Notes: generated by a model not told the origin, from the letters alone. A DNA stretch of 35,805 nucleotides from Blattamonas nauphoetae (GCA_033064195.1 JARBJD010000534.1:1-35805); one strand, 5' to 3'; shown: positions 1 to 11,022, numbered from the stretch's first letter. Made by a program: numbers and translations.

Positions 1-114
1 GAAAGTTCTTCTGAATCATCTGAGATGTCAATGGTATCCACTGGCACAGGTTCGTCAAAGAACAAAGGGCACAAATCTGAATTCAGTGTCTTTGTGAGGG
101 GAACGGACATGTGA
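1..114 (+). CDS. possible C-terminal end of a host protein (partial)
   Basis: Frame 1 is open from the window edge to a TGA at 112-114, giving 37 residues. The segment starts Ser/Glu-rich (ESSSESSEMS) and ends SEFSVFVRGTDM. It could be the tail of a host gene lying upstream. It is too short to identify, and a chance open frame of this length is quite possible. The AT-rich sequence after the stop has no obvious coding continuation. Confidence 0.25.
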   Translation, partial: ESSSESSEMSMVSTGTGSSKNKGHKSEFSVFVRGTDM

Positions 115-405
115 TCACAGTACGAATCCCTCCCTTGTTTGAGTGAGTGCAAATGAAAGGAGTATCAGAAAAGATGCAGTGTTCCAAAGAAACGAAGGAA
201 GAGACAATCCCCAACGATGATTCCCATTTGATCTTTCCATCGTTTGTAGTGAATAAGTCGATTCTCTATACCTACCTACTTCCCAATTAGTACAGAATAA
301 ATCACTTTTGACCTCAAAACACACATTTATTTGTCTCTTCGATTTTGATGCATTTTGGACCTAATTCAAACATTTTTCGATCAAACATAATCCAAAAATG
401 GAGAG

Positions 406-540
406 AAAAGGATTCATTGACAAATCAATCGGCACAATCATTTGGAGGTTGTTTCCTAATACAATTGGTGTCAACGTATCAATGGGAAATTCGTGGCTTT
501 ATTTTGTTTACAAATCCACAGGTCCACGGGTCCACAAGTC
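406..540 (+). repeat. short dispersed repeat, copy 1 (direct)
   Basis: This segment recurs at offset 184 (590-724) almost unchanged, including the stretch GGAGGTTGTTTCCTAATACA. Both copies end in runs of the 7-mer GGTCCAC (for example CCACAGGTCCACGGGTCCAC). An open frame through 345-740 exists only because of this duplication and is not treated as a gene. Confidence 0.85.
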
Positions 541-589
541 CACAAGGTCCACGGAGTAGAGGTATGGTAGAATGTGTACATTTTGGTGG

Positions 590-724
590 AAAAGGATTCA
601 TTGACAAATCAATCGGCACAATCATTTGGAGGTTGTTTCCTAATACAATTGGTGTCAACGTGTCAATGGAAAAATCGGGTATTTTATTTTGTTTACAAAT
701 CCACAGGTCCACAGGTCCACAAAG
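590..724 (+). repeat. short dispersed repeat, copy 2 (direct)
   Basis: Second copy of the 406-540 unit, again ending in GGTCCAC repeats. Together they form a two-unit direct repeat with a ~184-bp period. Confidence 0.85.
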
Positions 725-934
725 TCCACCGACTACTTAGGAAGTAATGCGGAGACTTGTAAAGAACTATTCTTCATGCTCACAGCTGGCATATTACATA
801 CCCCAGTTTTGTTTATGTGGACTTTTCAGTATTGATGCTACAATTTTCTTCATATAGTAAAGTGACAGCTGACAAAGATAATAAAATGAGATTAGATAGA
901 GCATAGGAGGTTATATATGAGCAATGTACAATGT

Positions 935-1007
935 GGACCTTGTGGACCCGTGGATTTATAAACAAAATAAATTCTCCCATTTTTCCATTGACACGTTGAC
1001 ACTAATC
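935..1007 (-). repeat. short dispersed repeat, partial copy 3 (inverted)
   Basis: Read on the minus strand, this stretch gives AGTGTCAACGTGTCAATGG, then a T-rich piece, then TTTGTTTATAAATCCACGGG and the GGTCCAC run. That is the same order as the 3' part of copies 1 and 2. A further short GGTCCACATGTCCAC fragment lies near 2719-2733. Nothing else is evident between 740 and 1280 except the palindrome at 1043-1062. Confidence 0.75.
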
Positions 1008-1042
1008 ATCAGGCATTTGAGTGGTGGATCAAACAGGTAAAA

Positions 1043-1062
1043 CTGGGATCAATTGATCCCAG
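1043..1062. repeat. perfect 20-bp palindrome
   Basis: CTGGGATCAATTGATCCCAG equals its own reverse complement. CTGGGATC recurs three times in close tandem near 2611-2643 in the same flank, so it may be a small recurring motif rather than a unique site. No function is known to me. Confidence 0.8.
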
Positions 1063-1283
1063 TCCCCATTTTTTGACTGACATCACTTTCTTAAATAAGC
1101 GTTTCGAGATTTTCTCATTAAATTACATCTTGGATATCCAAATTCTCAGAAAAACGTATTTTTGATGATTCTCGAGCATTCCGATCGAAATGATTCTTTA
1201 GGAGAATGGGGTCGAGAACAAGAGTGAGGAAGAGTGGAGAAGAGCGATGGGATCAGAACGATTTATCTCCTCCACTATAAACA

Positions 1284-1950
1284 ATGTCATCACGACACGA
1301 AAGACAAGTGTATGGCATTGAACCAACGAGCATAAATGGAAAAGCGGATCTCTCGTTTCTGGAAGATCTGGAATAAGGAACTTTGGAAAGAAAAGTTTGA
1401 ATCGCTATTCTCTCGAACCCTCTCATGATATCTCTGTCAGATCGTCGATTTTGCGATCATATGTGAAGTTGAGTGGAATTCGAATCAATAGTGTGATTGA
1501 TTCGCCTGCAATGCATCAGTCTGTGACGTTCTTCTCATTCTGTTTTCAGTTGTGACATACACAATCACGTTCTCGATGAAATGGCTGCTGACATGGGCAG
1601 CGGATCCGTCGTCGATGTGGGTGGCGGGATGGGCTATAGATGGCTACCCTTTGTGTCAGGAACGATAGTCAATCTTGCGATGACGGATAACGTGCAGTTT
1701 GACATTATTGTTCGGGAAATCAACCAGATTATTGACCTTCTGGTGCAGTTGGTGCTGTTGACCGCGCTGTTGGTTGGGCTTTTGATTCGTCGTCACTGTC
1801 GAGCATCTGCGTGATGGTTCGTGCGGAGGTGGACGATCGAGTTCAGAAAACATTAGAATCGATTCATGGGATTCGGGTATGTTCCTTTGTGTTTGTGACA
1901 TGTTTTGATTGCCGTTCAGGTGATCTCGATGAACTGATGGGAAGAGCCGA
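1284..1950 (+). other. possible host gene region with intron-like segments (unrecognised)
   Basis: A short frame begins at ATG 1284 (MSSRHERQVYGIEPTSINGK...). A second frame, 1581-1814, encodes a Gly-rich start followed by an alternation of isoleucines and leucines and a hydrophobic stretch (LVQLVLLTALLVGLLI) that could be one membrane segment ending in basic residues. GT...AG segments resembling short spliceosomal introns are visible, for example about 1877-1919 (GTATGTT ... CCGTTCAG), and a TTTTCAG acceptor near 1550. No conserved domain is recognisable. It may be a small multi-exon host gene or the remains of one. The stretch from 1950 to 2880 is CT- then AT-rich and shows no supportable gene. 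Confidence 0.3.
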
Positions 1951-2881
1951 TGAAGAAGGCGATTTCCATGATTCGTGAGCGAGAGATGGACTTCATTGGG
2001 TAAACAGAGAACCGGAAGAACATCCCTGCCTTCTCCTCCCCAAAAACGATCACCAACCAAACATTACTAAATCTCGATTCGTCCCAAACAATACTGCTCC
2101 TCATCGCCTCCTCATCCTCCCATCTCCCTCACTCACTCACCACCGCTCGCCCACCGACGTCTCCCGCACTGTGCAGTCGTCGCTACTGTCGTCTTCGTCG
2201 TCGATCCAAACCGCGCTGCACTTCCAAAAGTGTGCATCTCTCGGCTGTTCTTGCTTTCAATTTTTCAAAGTCGCTCTCCTTATTCGCTATCCCAATCTCC
2301 CATAGTCGGTCTCCTTCCTTCTAAGGCAGTTCAGCTTGTCTTTCCCAGAAATTTTCATTTCACTCATCACTTGTGTTTTGGACATACCATCAATTTTAAC
2401 CGTAGGAAAAGAATAAATCACCGAGTGTTCTTCGGATCACCTTCAATACCTCTGAAATTATTGTCAATCGGTCGTACTGAAAGCGATAAAAGTTCACTTG
2501 TTTTTGTTCGATATAATGAACATTTTCATTTCATCTCTTTGCTATTCAGATATCATATATTTGAAGAAGGAAAATAATGAAAAGAAACGAAACAGTATTG
2601 TAGAAATTAACTGGGATCAGATCCGACTGGGATCACTGGGATCGAATCAGAAGCCTGCTAATCATACTATTGAACTGGCATCATTTCCTTATCCCGATTG
2701 ATGTGTCATTGGATCGACGGGTCCACATGTCCACGGTGCATGGGCACACCCAAAATGCACCAGAATGACGTGCACTGCCTCCCCATGCATCCAGACCATC
2801 CATGGATTGTTTTGGTCATATTTGATTTTTTCACTTTTTCACTCTTATTTAATAGATGTTTCAATAAACCGAACTTTTCAT

Positions 2882-2985
2882 AAACCCGTAACATGGGGCT
2901 TGAAAAATATACATTGGTCAAACTAAGAACAATAAAATGTGGTTCCGCGCCGAAACCCCTGTGTCGGGAGAAAACCTCAAAATAC
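2882..2985 (+). repeat. left terminal inverted repeat of the MITE-like element
   Basis: Pairs with 3302-3405 in inverted orientation over about 104 bp, including the shared block GGTTCCGCGCCGAAACCC. Confidence 0.85.
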
Positions 2986-3301
2986 CCCTTGCCCGATAAA
3001 AAATCGTTTCGGTAATATCTTTACAACCTATGAACTGATTTCGATGGAATTTTTCACAAACACGTTTTTTAGTGAAATGAACATTTTGAAAAAATTTGGA
3101 GAAAAATTCTGGATATTTGGGAAAATGGAAAAAAACCCATATTTTCTCGACAAAAATTCTTAGAAAAAATATATTTGATTTTTGAGCAGCTTTGTCGAGA
3201 ACTTTACGATCACAATGCATTTTATTTGATTCATTACGGATGGCTGGTTGTGGAGAAAAAGGGAAAAAGTTGAGAAAATGTGTGGATTCCTAAAGGAAAC
3301 A

Positions 3302-3405
3302 GTATTTTGAGGTTTTCTCCCGACACAGGGTTTCGGCGCGGAACCACATTTTATTGTTCTTAGTTTGACCAATATATATTTTTCAAGCCCCATGTTACAG
3401 GTTTT
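3302..3405 (-). repeat. right terminal inverted repeat of the MITE-like element
   Basis: Reverse complement of 2882-2985 apart from a few mismatches. After it, 3406-3560 is AT-rich with no feature. Confidence 0.85.
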
Positions 3406-3589
3406 GAATATGTACGGGTTATTGACACTACTATATGGTAATTAAAATAATGATTTGTTTTAAAATTAACCTTAATTTTGCGATCATCCAAAATTGTTCT
3501 GACAAGGTTAATATCGGTCTGACGAGTCTATATATGACGTGTTTCGTGTGATCTGAGAAGTATTTCTGAAGGTATGGGTAGTCCAAAAA

Positions 3590-3940
3590 TAAACGTCAAA
3601 CTTTTTACTTTTCTGATTTTTAATTTGAATATGAAGAGGAGGTACTGGCCAAGTTCAAGTACAGAGCCCTCGACGTAATGTTCCAAGATACTCAGGCAAA
3701 ATGGTGCCCTGGTGACTGATGCGCAGAACGAATTGGAGGTTGGATTGGAGACGGATGATCGAAAGATTGTCCCCCGGGGTTCATGTTGGCAGCACTTAGA
3801 TGTGCCCGTAAATCATGCCCACCCAAGACTTAACCCTTCAAGGACTTCGCCAGCAGCAGTCATTTAGAAGGATCGCGATAGAACGATCCCCAAAGGAGTA
3901 TCGGGGTGTCTATAGGAAGCTTGTACGAACGTGGGAAGAC
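3590..3940 (-). pseudogene. remnant of small conserved element gene plus its leader (copy 1)
   Basis: The plus-strand sequence about 3650-3800 closely matches 15680-15860, which on the minus strand encodes a 71-residue protein of unknown function, and 3830-3930 matches that gene's leader with the CCCCAAAGG stem. This copy looks broken. It marks the outer edge of the left half, as its relatives mark the outer part of the right halves. Confidence 0.7.
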
Positions 3941-4002
3941 TCTTCTCTTCGGTTATTTTTTTATTCTGTTTGTTTTGCAGACTTCGATAATAATCGTTAA
4001 AC

Positions 4003-4014
4003 TTTTTTATTTTT
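4003..4014 (+). promoter_or_regulatory. element promoter-like motif before the 4036 gene
   Basis: TTTTTTATTTTT lies about 20 bp before the ATG at 4036, followed by an AT-rich TTTTAATTTG stretch. The same two-part pattern precedes the polymerase start at 4663. Promoter function is inferred from recurrence. Confidence 0.55.
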
Positions 4015-4035
4015 CCATTTTTTAATTTGTAATAA

Positions 4036-4605
4036 ATGACAAACCAACTCACACCAAGCAAACTGAACAGCATATTAAGTAATGAACAATTAATACTTGT
4101 GACCGAACCAGTTCTGACTCGTCGTGGAACATCTTATCTCTCTCATGGAACTTTTGAATATGCGACTGAAGATAAACCAGAGGAGGTGTTTCGAGTATAT
4201 GTTTCATCATTCATCAGAGGGACAAGACCACATCTGGATCCAAGCCGGTATCATCGATTTGATGACTACTGCACAAAAGAAAAATGCATTGAATCCCTTC
4301 ACAGTGAGAATTGTGAACTTGTTGGTGAATACAAAACTTCAGAATCAGTGGTAAGATACCTGCATGAAGGGGTTGAATGGACAATAAAACCAGCACACTG
4401 GATGAAAGGTGTACAAACACACGAGAAGAGTCGGAAGCATTACACTCAATCATTTGTTGAAAACGAATTGAGAAAGCATAACTGTGAGCTCGTTGGTGAG
4501 TACAAGAGAGTTCTTGTTCCTTTTCAATATCGAGTGATTGGAGATGATAAAATATACATAATAGACTTGATGAATGGTTTAGAGCAAAAACAAAGCCACA
4601 TTTGA
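4036..4605 (+). CDS. repeat-domain protein with three NCELVGEY-type units
   Basis: A 189-residue protein starting at an ATG that follows the element promoter motif. It holds three degenerate units of ~62-65 residues. The second (about residues 90-140) and third (about 155-189) are clearest, with NCELVGEYK, a YLHEGVEW core and IKPAHWMKG. The linker KSRKHYTQSFVENELRK separates units two and three. Genes at 15339 and 32040 share the same units. The pattern (strand, GEY, strand, H/G-E-W, small W-x-K-G motif) recalls short treble-clef-like repeats common in large DNA virus and phage proteins, but the metal-binding cysteines are absent, so that link is a guess. It sits upstream of the polymerase in the same orientation. 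Function unknown; the frame looks whole. Confidence 0.6.
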   Translation: MTNQLTPSKLNSILSNEQLILVTEPVLTRRGTSYLSHGTFEYATEDKPEEVFRVYVSSFIRGTRPHLDPSRYHRFDDYCTKEKCIESLHSENCELVGEYKTSESVVRYLHEGVEWTIKPAHWMKGVQTHEKSRKHYTQSFVENELRKHNCELVGEYKRVLVPFQYRVIGDDKIYIIDLMNGLEQKQSHI

Positions 4606-4628
4606 GAAAACAAAAATAAACGCAGAAC

Positions 4629-4640
4629 TTTTTTATTTTT
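4629..4640 (+). promoter_or_regulatory. element promoter-like motif before the polymerase
   Basis: TTTTTTATTTTT, then CAACATTTTAATTTGAATAA, then the ATG at 4663. Same layout as at 4003-4014. Confidence 0.55.
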
Positions 4641-4662
4641 CAACATTTTAATTTGAATAAAA

Positions 4663-7600
4663 ATGGAGACCCCGCTTCAATTTGTCACAAAAAGCATTAG
4701 AAAACTACAACAATTGTTTCCCAACACCACCTTTGAATTCAAGGATAAATATGGTCAAGATCGTCAGTATGATCCGAACAGCAGAAACTTTCAACATCAG
4801 AACTCATTTCTCGCGTCTATGCTTCGGAATCCAGAAGTCGGATATCTAGAGTCTTCTCCAGACGATAATATTTCAACATTTCTGAACAAAATTGAAAACC
4901 AACAACAGATGACTTCTGAAGATCAGCACGAACATAAGAGAATTCATGATGAAATGAAAGCAGAAATCCAAAATATGAAAGCAAATCCAAGAGTGAACGA
5001 AACTGAATTGAAGAAGCAAGTGTTCAAGATCACACGGAAACTGAAATCAATAGAAGAGAAGTTGATGGATCATTGGATGAAGAATCTGTAGATCATTCAA
5101 AAGAAAAATGAACAGATGGAATCAAGAATGGTGAAGGAATTTGATGGTTTTGATCAATGCATCTTACTCGCTGAACCACGAGACAAACTTGGATTCAATG
5201 AGTGTCTGACAAAGGCACGAAAGAAGTTCAAGAAAAATAATGTCGAGAAGGTTGAAGACAATGGAAAACCTTATCAGTTGTACTTCCACAATCATCTCAA
5301 GAATGTTGAAGAAATCACTACTTTCAATAAGTCAGTGTATGAAAAAGAGAAGGATCATCCATTCAAGATCAGCATCGACTTCGGTCAGATTGTAGAAAGA
5401 AAAGATAAAGATGAGACGACGTACAAGGATTTCAGACCAGAATTGGAGAACACATCAAAGAGTTTTCCGACAGTGATCAGGAATGAAGCTGACATCAATG
5501 AGTATTCAAAATATGCCATCAATCTGACCAAAGAATCACAGGAGAGAACACTGATGGATACAAAGACAATGTTCATTGCATTCCACTCCATTCTTGTTGC
5601 TGTGTACAGGTTTCCAGTTGCAGGAAAGGCAAATGCCATTCTTTCAGAACACATGAAGACATTCAATATTAAATACATTGATTCACCATACAATATCTGC
5701 TTCTTTCAAGCAGTTTCACACAAAACACTTCCAGATACAGCTGAACACAAAAGACCACAAAAGACAAGAAATGCTGAAGCACACCGACTGTTTGCTGTCT
5801 GCAAGAATCTTACCCATCTCACATCACATCAATTGAAACCATATCTTCAACAATATCCTGGATTTGACATTGCATCTGACATGGAAGAAACAATGAAGAT
5901 CCTAAACATTACAGTTCACATTTATGAATACGATGAAGATAAGAAACGATACTTCCTGAGTCAATCCTATGTCAACGAAAATGAAGATGCACTTGTTGTC
6001 CCAATACTCATGGTACCTCTCACTTCAACTCTCGTTCATGTTATGTTCATTTCTGATCCTGAGAAACTCACTGGATACAAACTCTGTCCATATTGTCAAT
6101 CGAGAGGCTTCCAAGTGAAGGATTCACAATTCAAACGTAACTATGAAAGACATATTGCTGAGTGAAAAGAACTTGATGGGAAACATGTGAAGAAGATCAC
6201 TCTTGACAAAACACCAAGACCATATGTTCCACATATTCTCAACAATAGAACTCATGAATTTCTGATGGCACACAAAAGACAAGACGAAGTCAAACCAACA
6301 CAATACTACATCACATTCGATTTTGAAACAGTGGAAGATCTCATTCTTGACAATCTATTCTCTGATGACAATACACAATTGATCTCACATTTGAAGCCTC
6401 TCTCCGTTGCATCATCAATTAAGACAAAATCAGGAGTGAAGTCAATCTACTTTGATCTTCGAGATGGAAAGGACTTTGTGAAGCAATGGATTAGAGAACT
6501 CTTCAAATATGCTGAGACAGTTCGAGATGACAACCTGTATGAGGATCCAGATATTCCATCACAAAATGAAGTCAGTGTGATTGGATTCAATAGCTCTAGA
6601 TTCGACATCAATCTCATCTTTCATGATCTCGTTGACAAGGATTGGAAAGCGGTGAGCTTTCTTGGATCGACAACAAAGTACAAACAAGTGTTGATCAGAC
6701 ACGAGAAAACCCAACAGGTTCTTCGGTTCATTGATATGATGTCGTACACAGGACCAATGACTTTGGATAATGCAGTGAAAGCTTTTGGAGGAAAGACCAC
6801 TCTTCAGAAATCATTCTTTGCATACGAATCATTTGATTCATCAGACTACGACACAGTGTTGAGCAAACAAGAACCTTTCTCAAAATATGAATTCTATTCC
6901 AGTCTGAACAACAGTGAAATGTCCGACACAGAGTACCAACTTTACCTTGATGATTGGAACAAACAAGGATTCAAGAATAGATGGGACTATCTGAAATTCT
7001 ACAACATCAGAGACGTCGAATGTATGATTGCACCATTGGATTATCTGATCGATTTGAACTTCCAGTACAAAGTGGACATGTTACACAATCTCTCTCTGTC
7101 AGCAAATGCTTCAGCAATCAAGTACGCCTGTGCCTACAAAGACTTTGACATTGATGCCGACTACAACGAATGTGACGAATCAGGACCAATCAAAATCACC
7201 AAACAATACTGGAAATACAAAGTGGAAGGATACATCTATCAGGATCAGAAAGCTCATCGCAATACTAACAAAAACGTAACTGAATCAGACTACGAATGGT
7301 TTGTTCAGCAGTGCAAGAGAGTGTGCTACATCTGCAAGAGTCACTTCTCACAAGCAGTAAGACCAACACTGGATAGAATCGACAATTCGAAAGGACATTC
7401 AAAAGAGAACGTGAAGATCTGCTGTGACTACTGCAACACATACAAGTCAGACCATGATGAGCATCTCACAAGATTGAGAATCCAACTCAAGAAGTATTGC
7501 ATCTGGAAATCATTGCCGATGACTCTGACACATGAGCAAACATATCACAAGTTGAGAGCCGCAGGGACTGGTGGATTATCGAATGTTCAGCATAGACAGA

Positions 7601-9045
7601 ACATCAAAGACGTGACACCAATCAAGCACTTCTCATTTGAAGATGGTGTTGTCAAATCAACCGACACTGAACACATCATGACTCATGTCTGTGGTGTTGA
7701 CTTTAATTCACTATATCCCAGTGCTTTCTCCTCAATCAAGAACAAGAACAATCCATACACCAAACACAGAATGTACATGCCAGGAAGATGTTTGTTCACC
7801 GCAACAGGAGATAAAGAATGTCGGGAGATCATCGAGAACAAGAATCAGAAGACATTGTTCGTTGCGGAGTTGAAATGACACACCGATGAAAAGCACATCA
7901 ATGATTTCATAAACTTCCCACCAATCTTCAGAAACATCGTGGTCAATACGACAGAAGAAAACATTGGAGAGAAGACATATTCGTTGATGAAGAAACATGG
8001 ATTGAAGACTGATGACAAACAACGGAAGCTGACCCAACTCTTGAGCACACACGATCAGTATATGTTCTTTTCGACATACTATCTGTGGTTCCTCATCGAC
8101 TATTGCCACTTCATTATTGATGACGTAAAGAGTAAGATAGTATTCTCGAGACACGCTGGATTTGAACCATTTGTGACCTCATTCATGAATGATCGAATTG
8201 AAGCGATGAAGGTTGGAAACAAAGGAAAGGAACAGTTCTGTAAGACCAACTTGAATGGAAGTTACGGATATGATGGAATGAACACTGAGAAGTACAACTC
8301 AATCACAATCTGCAATCAGAAGAGAACCAACTTGAAGCAAATGATGAAAGGCTTTGTAGCGACTCGAGAAATCAATGAGGACAACTACATTGTGATTGAA
8401 GACAGAGAGAAAGCATCATGCAAGACATGTCTGCAAGAAGCAGTATTCACACTCGACAATGCCAAGTTCTGGAATCTGAATTTCATCTACAACTTCATAT
8501 ACAAGTTACTTGACATGAACAAGATTCACTTTTGTGAGGGAGATACTGACTCTGCCTATTGGGCAATATCAGGTGCTCCGAATGCTGGAATTCATCAACA
8601 GTTTGAACACGTTATTGCGGATAAGGAATTCTATGATGCTCACAAATACGAATAGTTTCCCAATCCTGAAAAGGGGGTTGATGATGAGAAGAAACTGTTG
8701 GGAGTAGCGATTGAGAAGGAAGGTGAACAGATGATCTGTCTTGCACCCAAGTGTTACTCACTAGATGAGAAATGCAAGATCAAAGGAGTGTCTCTGAAGA
8801 AGACAACCATCACATGTGACGATTAAGTGAAGTGTCTGAATGGAGAGAAAACAGTGACAACAACCTTGAACTTTCAAACGAGAAGAGCTCACACTGACGA
8901 TGACAGCAATGGATTTGAGATTGCGAAAATACAACAGCAGAAACTCAGTCTCAGTGGAATTCATCTGAAGGCAATCGTACTTGAAAATGAATCATGTCCT
9001 CCATTCATTCATGGACTGAAAGCAACTGATTATATAATCGAATAA
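4663..9045 (+). pseudogene. protein-primed family B DNA polymerase (Polinton PolB), broken
   Basis: Replicative polymerase of the element, of the protein-primed type shared with adenoviruses and linear plasmids. Visible parts in order: a helical, charged N-terminal region; a region near 5680-6060 with SPYNICFFQAV and LVHVMF, reminiscent of OTU-like peptidase domains in some Maverick polymerases; a small zinc-finger-like stretch (LCPYC ... H) near 6085-6160; 3'-5' exonuclease motifs FDFET (near 6318), GFNSSRFDIN (near 6582) and YNIRD (near 6998); an HNH-like insert (CYICK ... DRIDNS ... CCDYCN) near 7320-7440; polymerase motif A DFNSLYPS (near 7699), motif B KTNLNGSYG (near 8251) and motif C GDTDSAYW (near 8539). 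The region is conserved end to end but interrupted about five times, so it is a non-functional copy. Confidence 0.93.
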
Positions 9046-9053
9046 ACACAAAC

Positions 9054-9062
9054 TTTATTTTT
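9054..9062 (+). promoter_or_regulatory. element promoter-like motif before the integrase
   Basis: TTTATTTTT followed seven bases later by the ATG at 9069, in the short gap after the polymerase region. The same TTTATTTTTGTAGAAAT arrangement precedes the 136-residue gene at 17370 and its copy at 30280. Confidence 0.55.
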
Positions 9063-9068
9063 GTAGAA

Positions 9069-10994
9069 ATGAGTAGACCGTATTTGAATTCAACACAAAT
9101 TGATCGAATAGTGAAGAACATCCTGGACAACACGTTCCATTCCAAGACCAAAATATACAATGTCACACGTACGTTTTCACAATGTTTACCAACCTATCAT
9201 GTCAATGATTCAAACGGAGCATACGACGCAAATGATGAGACATACTTCAATGATTGGCTGAATGGAGAATTACCTCCTGATTTAAACATTGCTGATGGAA
9301 AAATTATAGTTCAAAGATTTGTGAAACAATTCACCGGATGGATCCTCAGTATCAACGATGCAAGACAAGCATACAGAGCATATCAACGATATTATCAGGA
9401 AGCACAGAATAGTCATTTTAATCAACCACCAGCAATCGTCCTTCCAACACAACTTCCCCAACCAATTGCTATTGAAACACCTGAATCTCCAATCATTCCT
9501 GGACAGAAGAGAAACCCGACATCAATTGGCTCAGAATATGAATTCCCAATGAAAGAGATGAGGTTTGAAGATGATGATCCACAGATCCCCAAGTCACCAG
9601 ATCCACAAACAATTGTGAAGATTGATATAGGTTTTGTGCCATTTGTGAGAGAGATCAACAAGGTCGAACCAACGACAAGGCAAGTACTGGGAATGTTGGA
9701 ACAAGTGAAAGGCTATTTTGATCATCAACAGAAGGACAATTCAGAAGAGGAACAAATCAAAGCCGAGTATTCAATGTTGGACAATCAAAAGAAAATGGAA
9801 CAATTCATTGACAAACAGATCGTTGAATCAAAGAAACTGAATCGAAATATGTTTATTCTCTCACACGTCAGCAGAACTCTCGGAAATGATGAAACTGAGT
9901 TCATTTTAGCACATCCAAAACAAATACCATTTGGTGGAAGATCTTTTCAGGAATGGTACGATGAATATGTTCACCGATGGGATACTGCACATCCGAGGAA
10001 AATAAGGAGGGAAAAAGGAGTTGACACATTGATGATCGATCAACCAAAAACACAAACAGTTGTGACAAAAATACAATATCCTTTTCGATCAAAGATGCAA
10101 TTTATGTCCAAAGACATCACTAGAGATTCAGAAAAGACATCAGACAGAAAGGTTCCACAGAAATATGACAGACCCTACTTCTCTCCCAAGTTTGGATCAT
10201 GTGAAATTGATCTTGTCTTTATCCAATCACCAACGTCGAAAACAGTACTTCAGATTTACCTATTTGCCATCAACATCAACACACAGTATCTGGTTGTGAT
10301 TCCTGTTCTGGATAAATCATGGAGCAAAGTCAAGACTGCAATGAATGATCTGATTAATCACCGTGGAGTTCATGTCAACAACATTCGTGGTGATGGAGAA
10401 GCAGCATGGACAAGTGGAGAAGCAACAACGTATTTCAAGAAACAAAAGGTCAGCACTTATTTCACAAGTTCACCTTTCACAAATCACAACAGAGTTGTGG
10501 ATCGAGTGATCAGAACAATCAGAGATGGATTCCAAGACAATGCAACACAGATGGCAAATCATTCAATGATGAATCAGATGGTGGAATACTACAACATGAC
10601 TCCACATCGAGCGTATTGGAACAAGTTCACTCCACAGCAAGCACAAAACAATTGTGAAATTGAAGCACTGTATATCTCCAATTGTGAAGAACAACTAAAG
10701 AACATACAACGATAGCAGACAACACAACTGCTTTGGCGATACAAACCAGGAAACATTCTGTTGATCCACCTTGATTTGAACAAGACAGTTGCCAAATTTC
10801 AGAAGAAGCGAAGACAGTTTCAACTTGTCGGACATTTCATTGAATACAAACACGGAAATGTTGTTGCTACACTTCTGAATGGACTCACGAGTCTACCAAA
10901 AACAGTGTACGTTCCAATCCAACACACTAAATATCATGCTGCTTCCATTGATGATTTATCACCAGAGTTCATTAATGAATTCAATATCGTTTAA
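9069..10994 (+). pseudogene. retroviral-type (rve, DDE family) integrase of the Polinton, lightly broken
   Basis: Integrase that would insert the linear element into host DNA. The region starts at the ATG at 9069, right after a promoter motif. An N-terminal helical part (about residues 1-120) precedes a Pro-rich linker near 9420-9610 (PPAIVLPTQLPQPIAIETPE). The catalytic core follows near 10190-10640: SCEIDLVF with the first acidic residue, RGDGEAAW with the second, then HNRVVDRVIRTIRD and the helix YNMTPHRAYWNKFTP typical of rve cores. A C-terminal SH3/chromo-like part follows (RRQFQLVGHFIEYKHGN ... VYVPIQHTKYHA). The copy has about one break. A second copy of just the C-terminal part lies at 22795-23069. 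Confidence 0.92.
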
Positions 10995-11012
10995 TTTCAA
11001 AAGTGTTTCAAA

Positions 11013-11022
11013 TATTTTTATT
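11013..11022 (+). promoter_or_regulatory. element promoter-like motif before the 11032 gene
   Basis: TATTTTTATT followed by CTGTTTAAA and the ATG at 11032. The second copy near 23088-23104 has the same arrangement. Confidence 0.5.

Larger units (their letters stand above)
2882..3405. mobile_element. MITE-like element with ~104-bp terminal inverted repeats
   Basis: The sequence 2882-2985 (CCGTAACATGGGGCTTGAAA ... to AAACCTCAAAATAC) returns inverted at 3302-3405 (GTATTTTGAGGTTTTC ... CAAGCCCCATGTTAC) with only a few differences. The ~316-bp interior is AT-rich with no convincing protein, so this looks like a non-autonomous DNA transposon or other foldback element. No clear target-site duplication was found, so the superfamily is left open. 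Confidence 0.8.

Noticed and set aside
345-740. A 131-codon plus-strand frame and its minus-strand shadow
   Set aside because: The frame consists of the 184-bp direct repeat read twice and has no ATG support beyond that; better explained as repeat DNA.
2230-2701. Overlapping plus-strand frames of 60-115 codons
   Set aside because: CT-rich, no ATG at a sensible place, no motif and no copy elsewhere in the window.
2918-3393. Open frames on both strands inside the foldback element
   Set aside because: They run through the inverted repeats and have no recognisable protein features.
4663-9045. A changed genetic code as the explanation for the interrupted polymerase
   Set aside because: Several different stop codons occur there, and neighbouring genes use all three as normal ends; a decayed copy is simpler.
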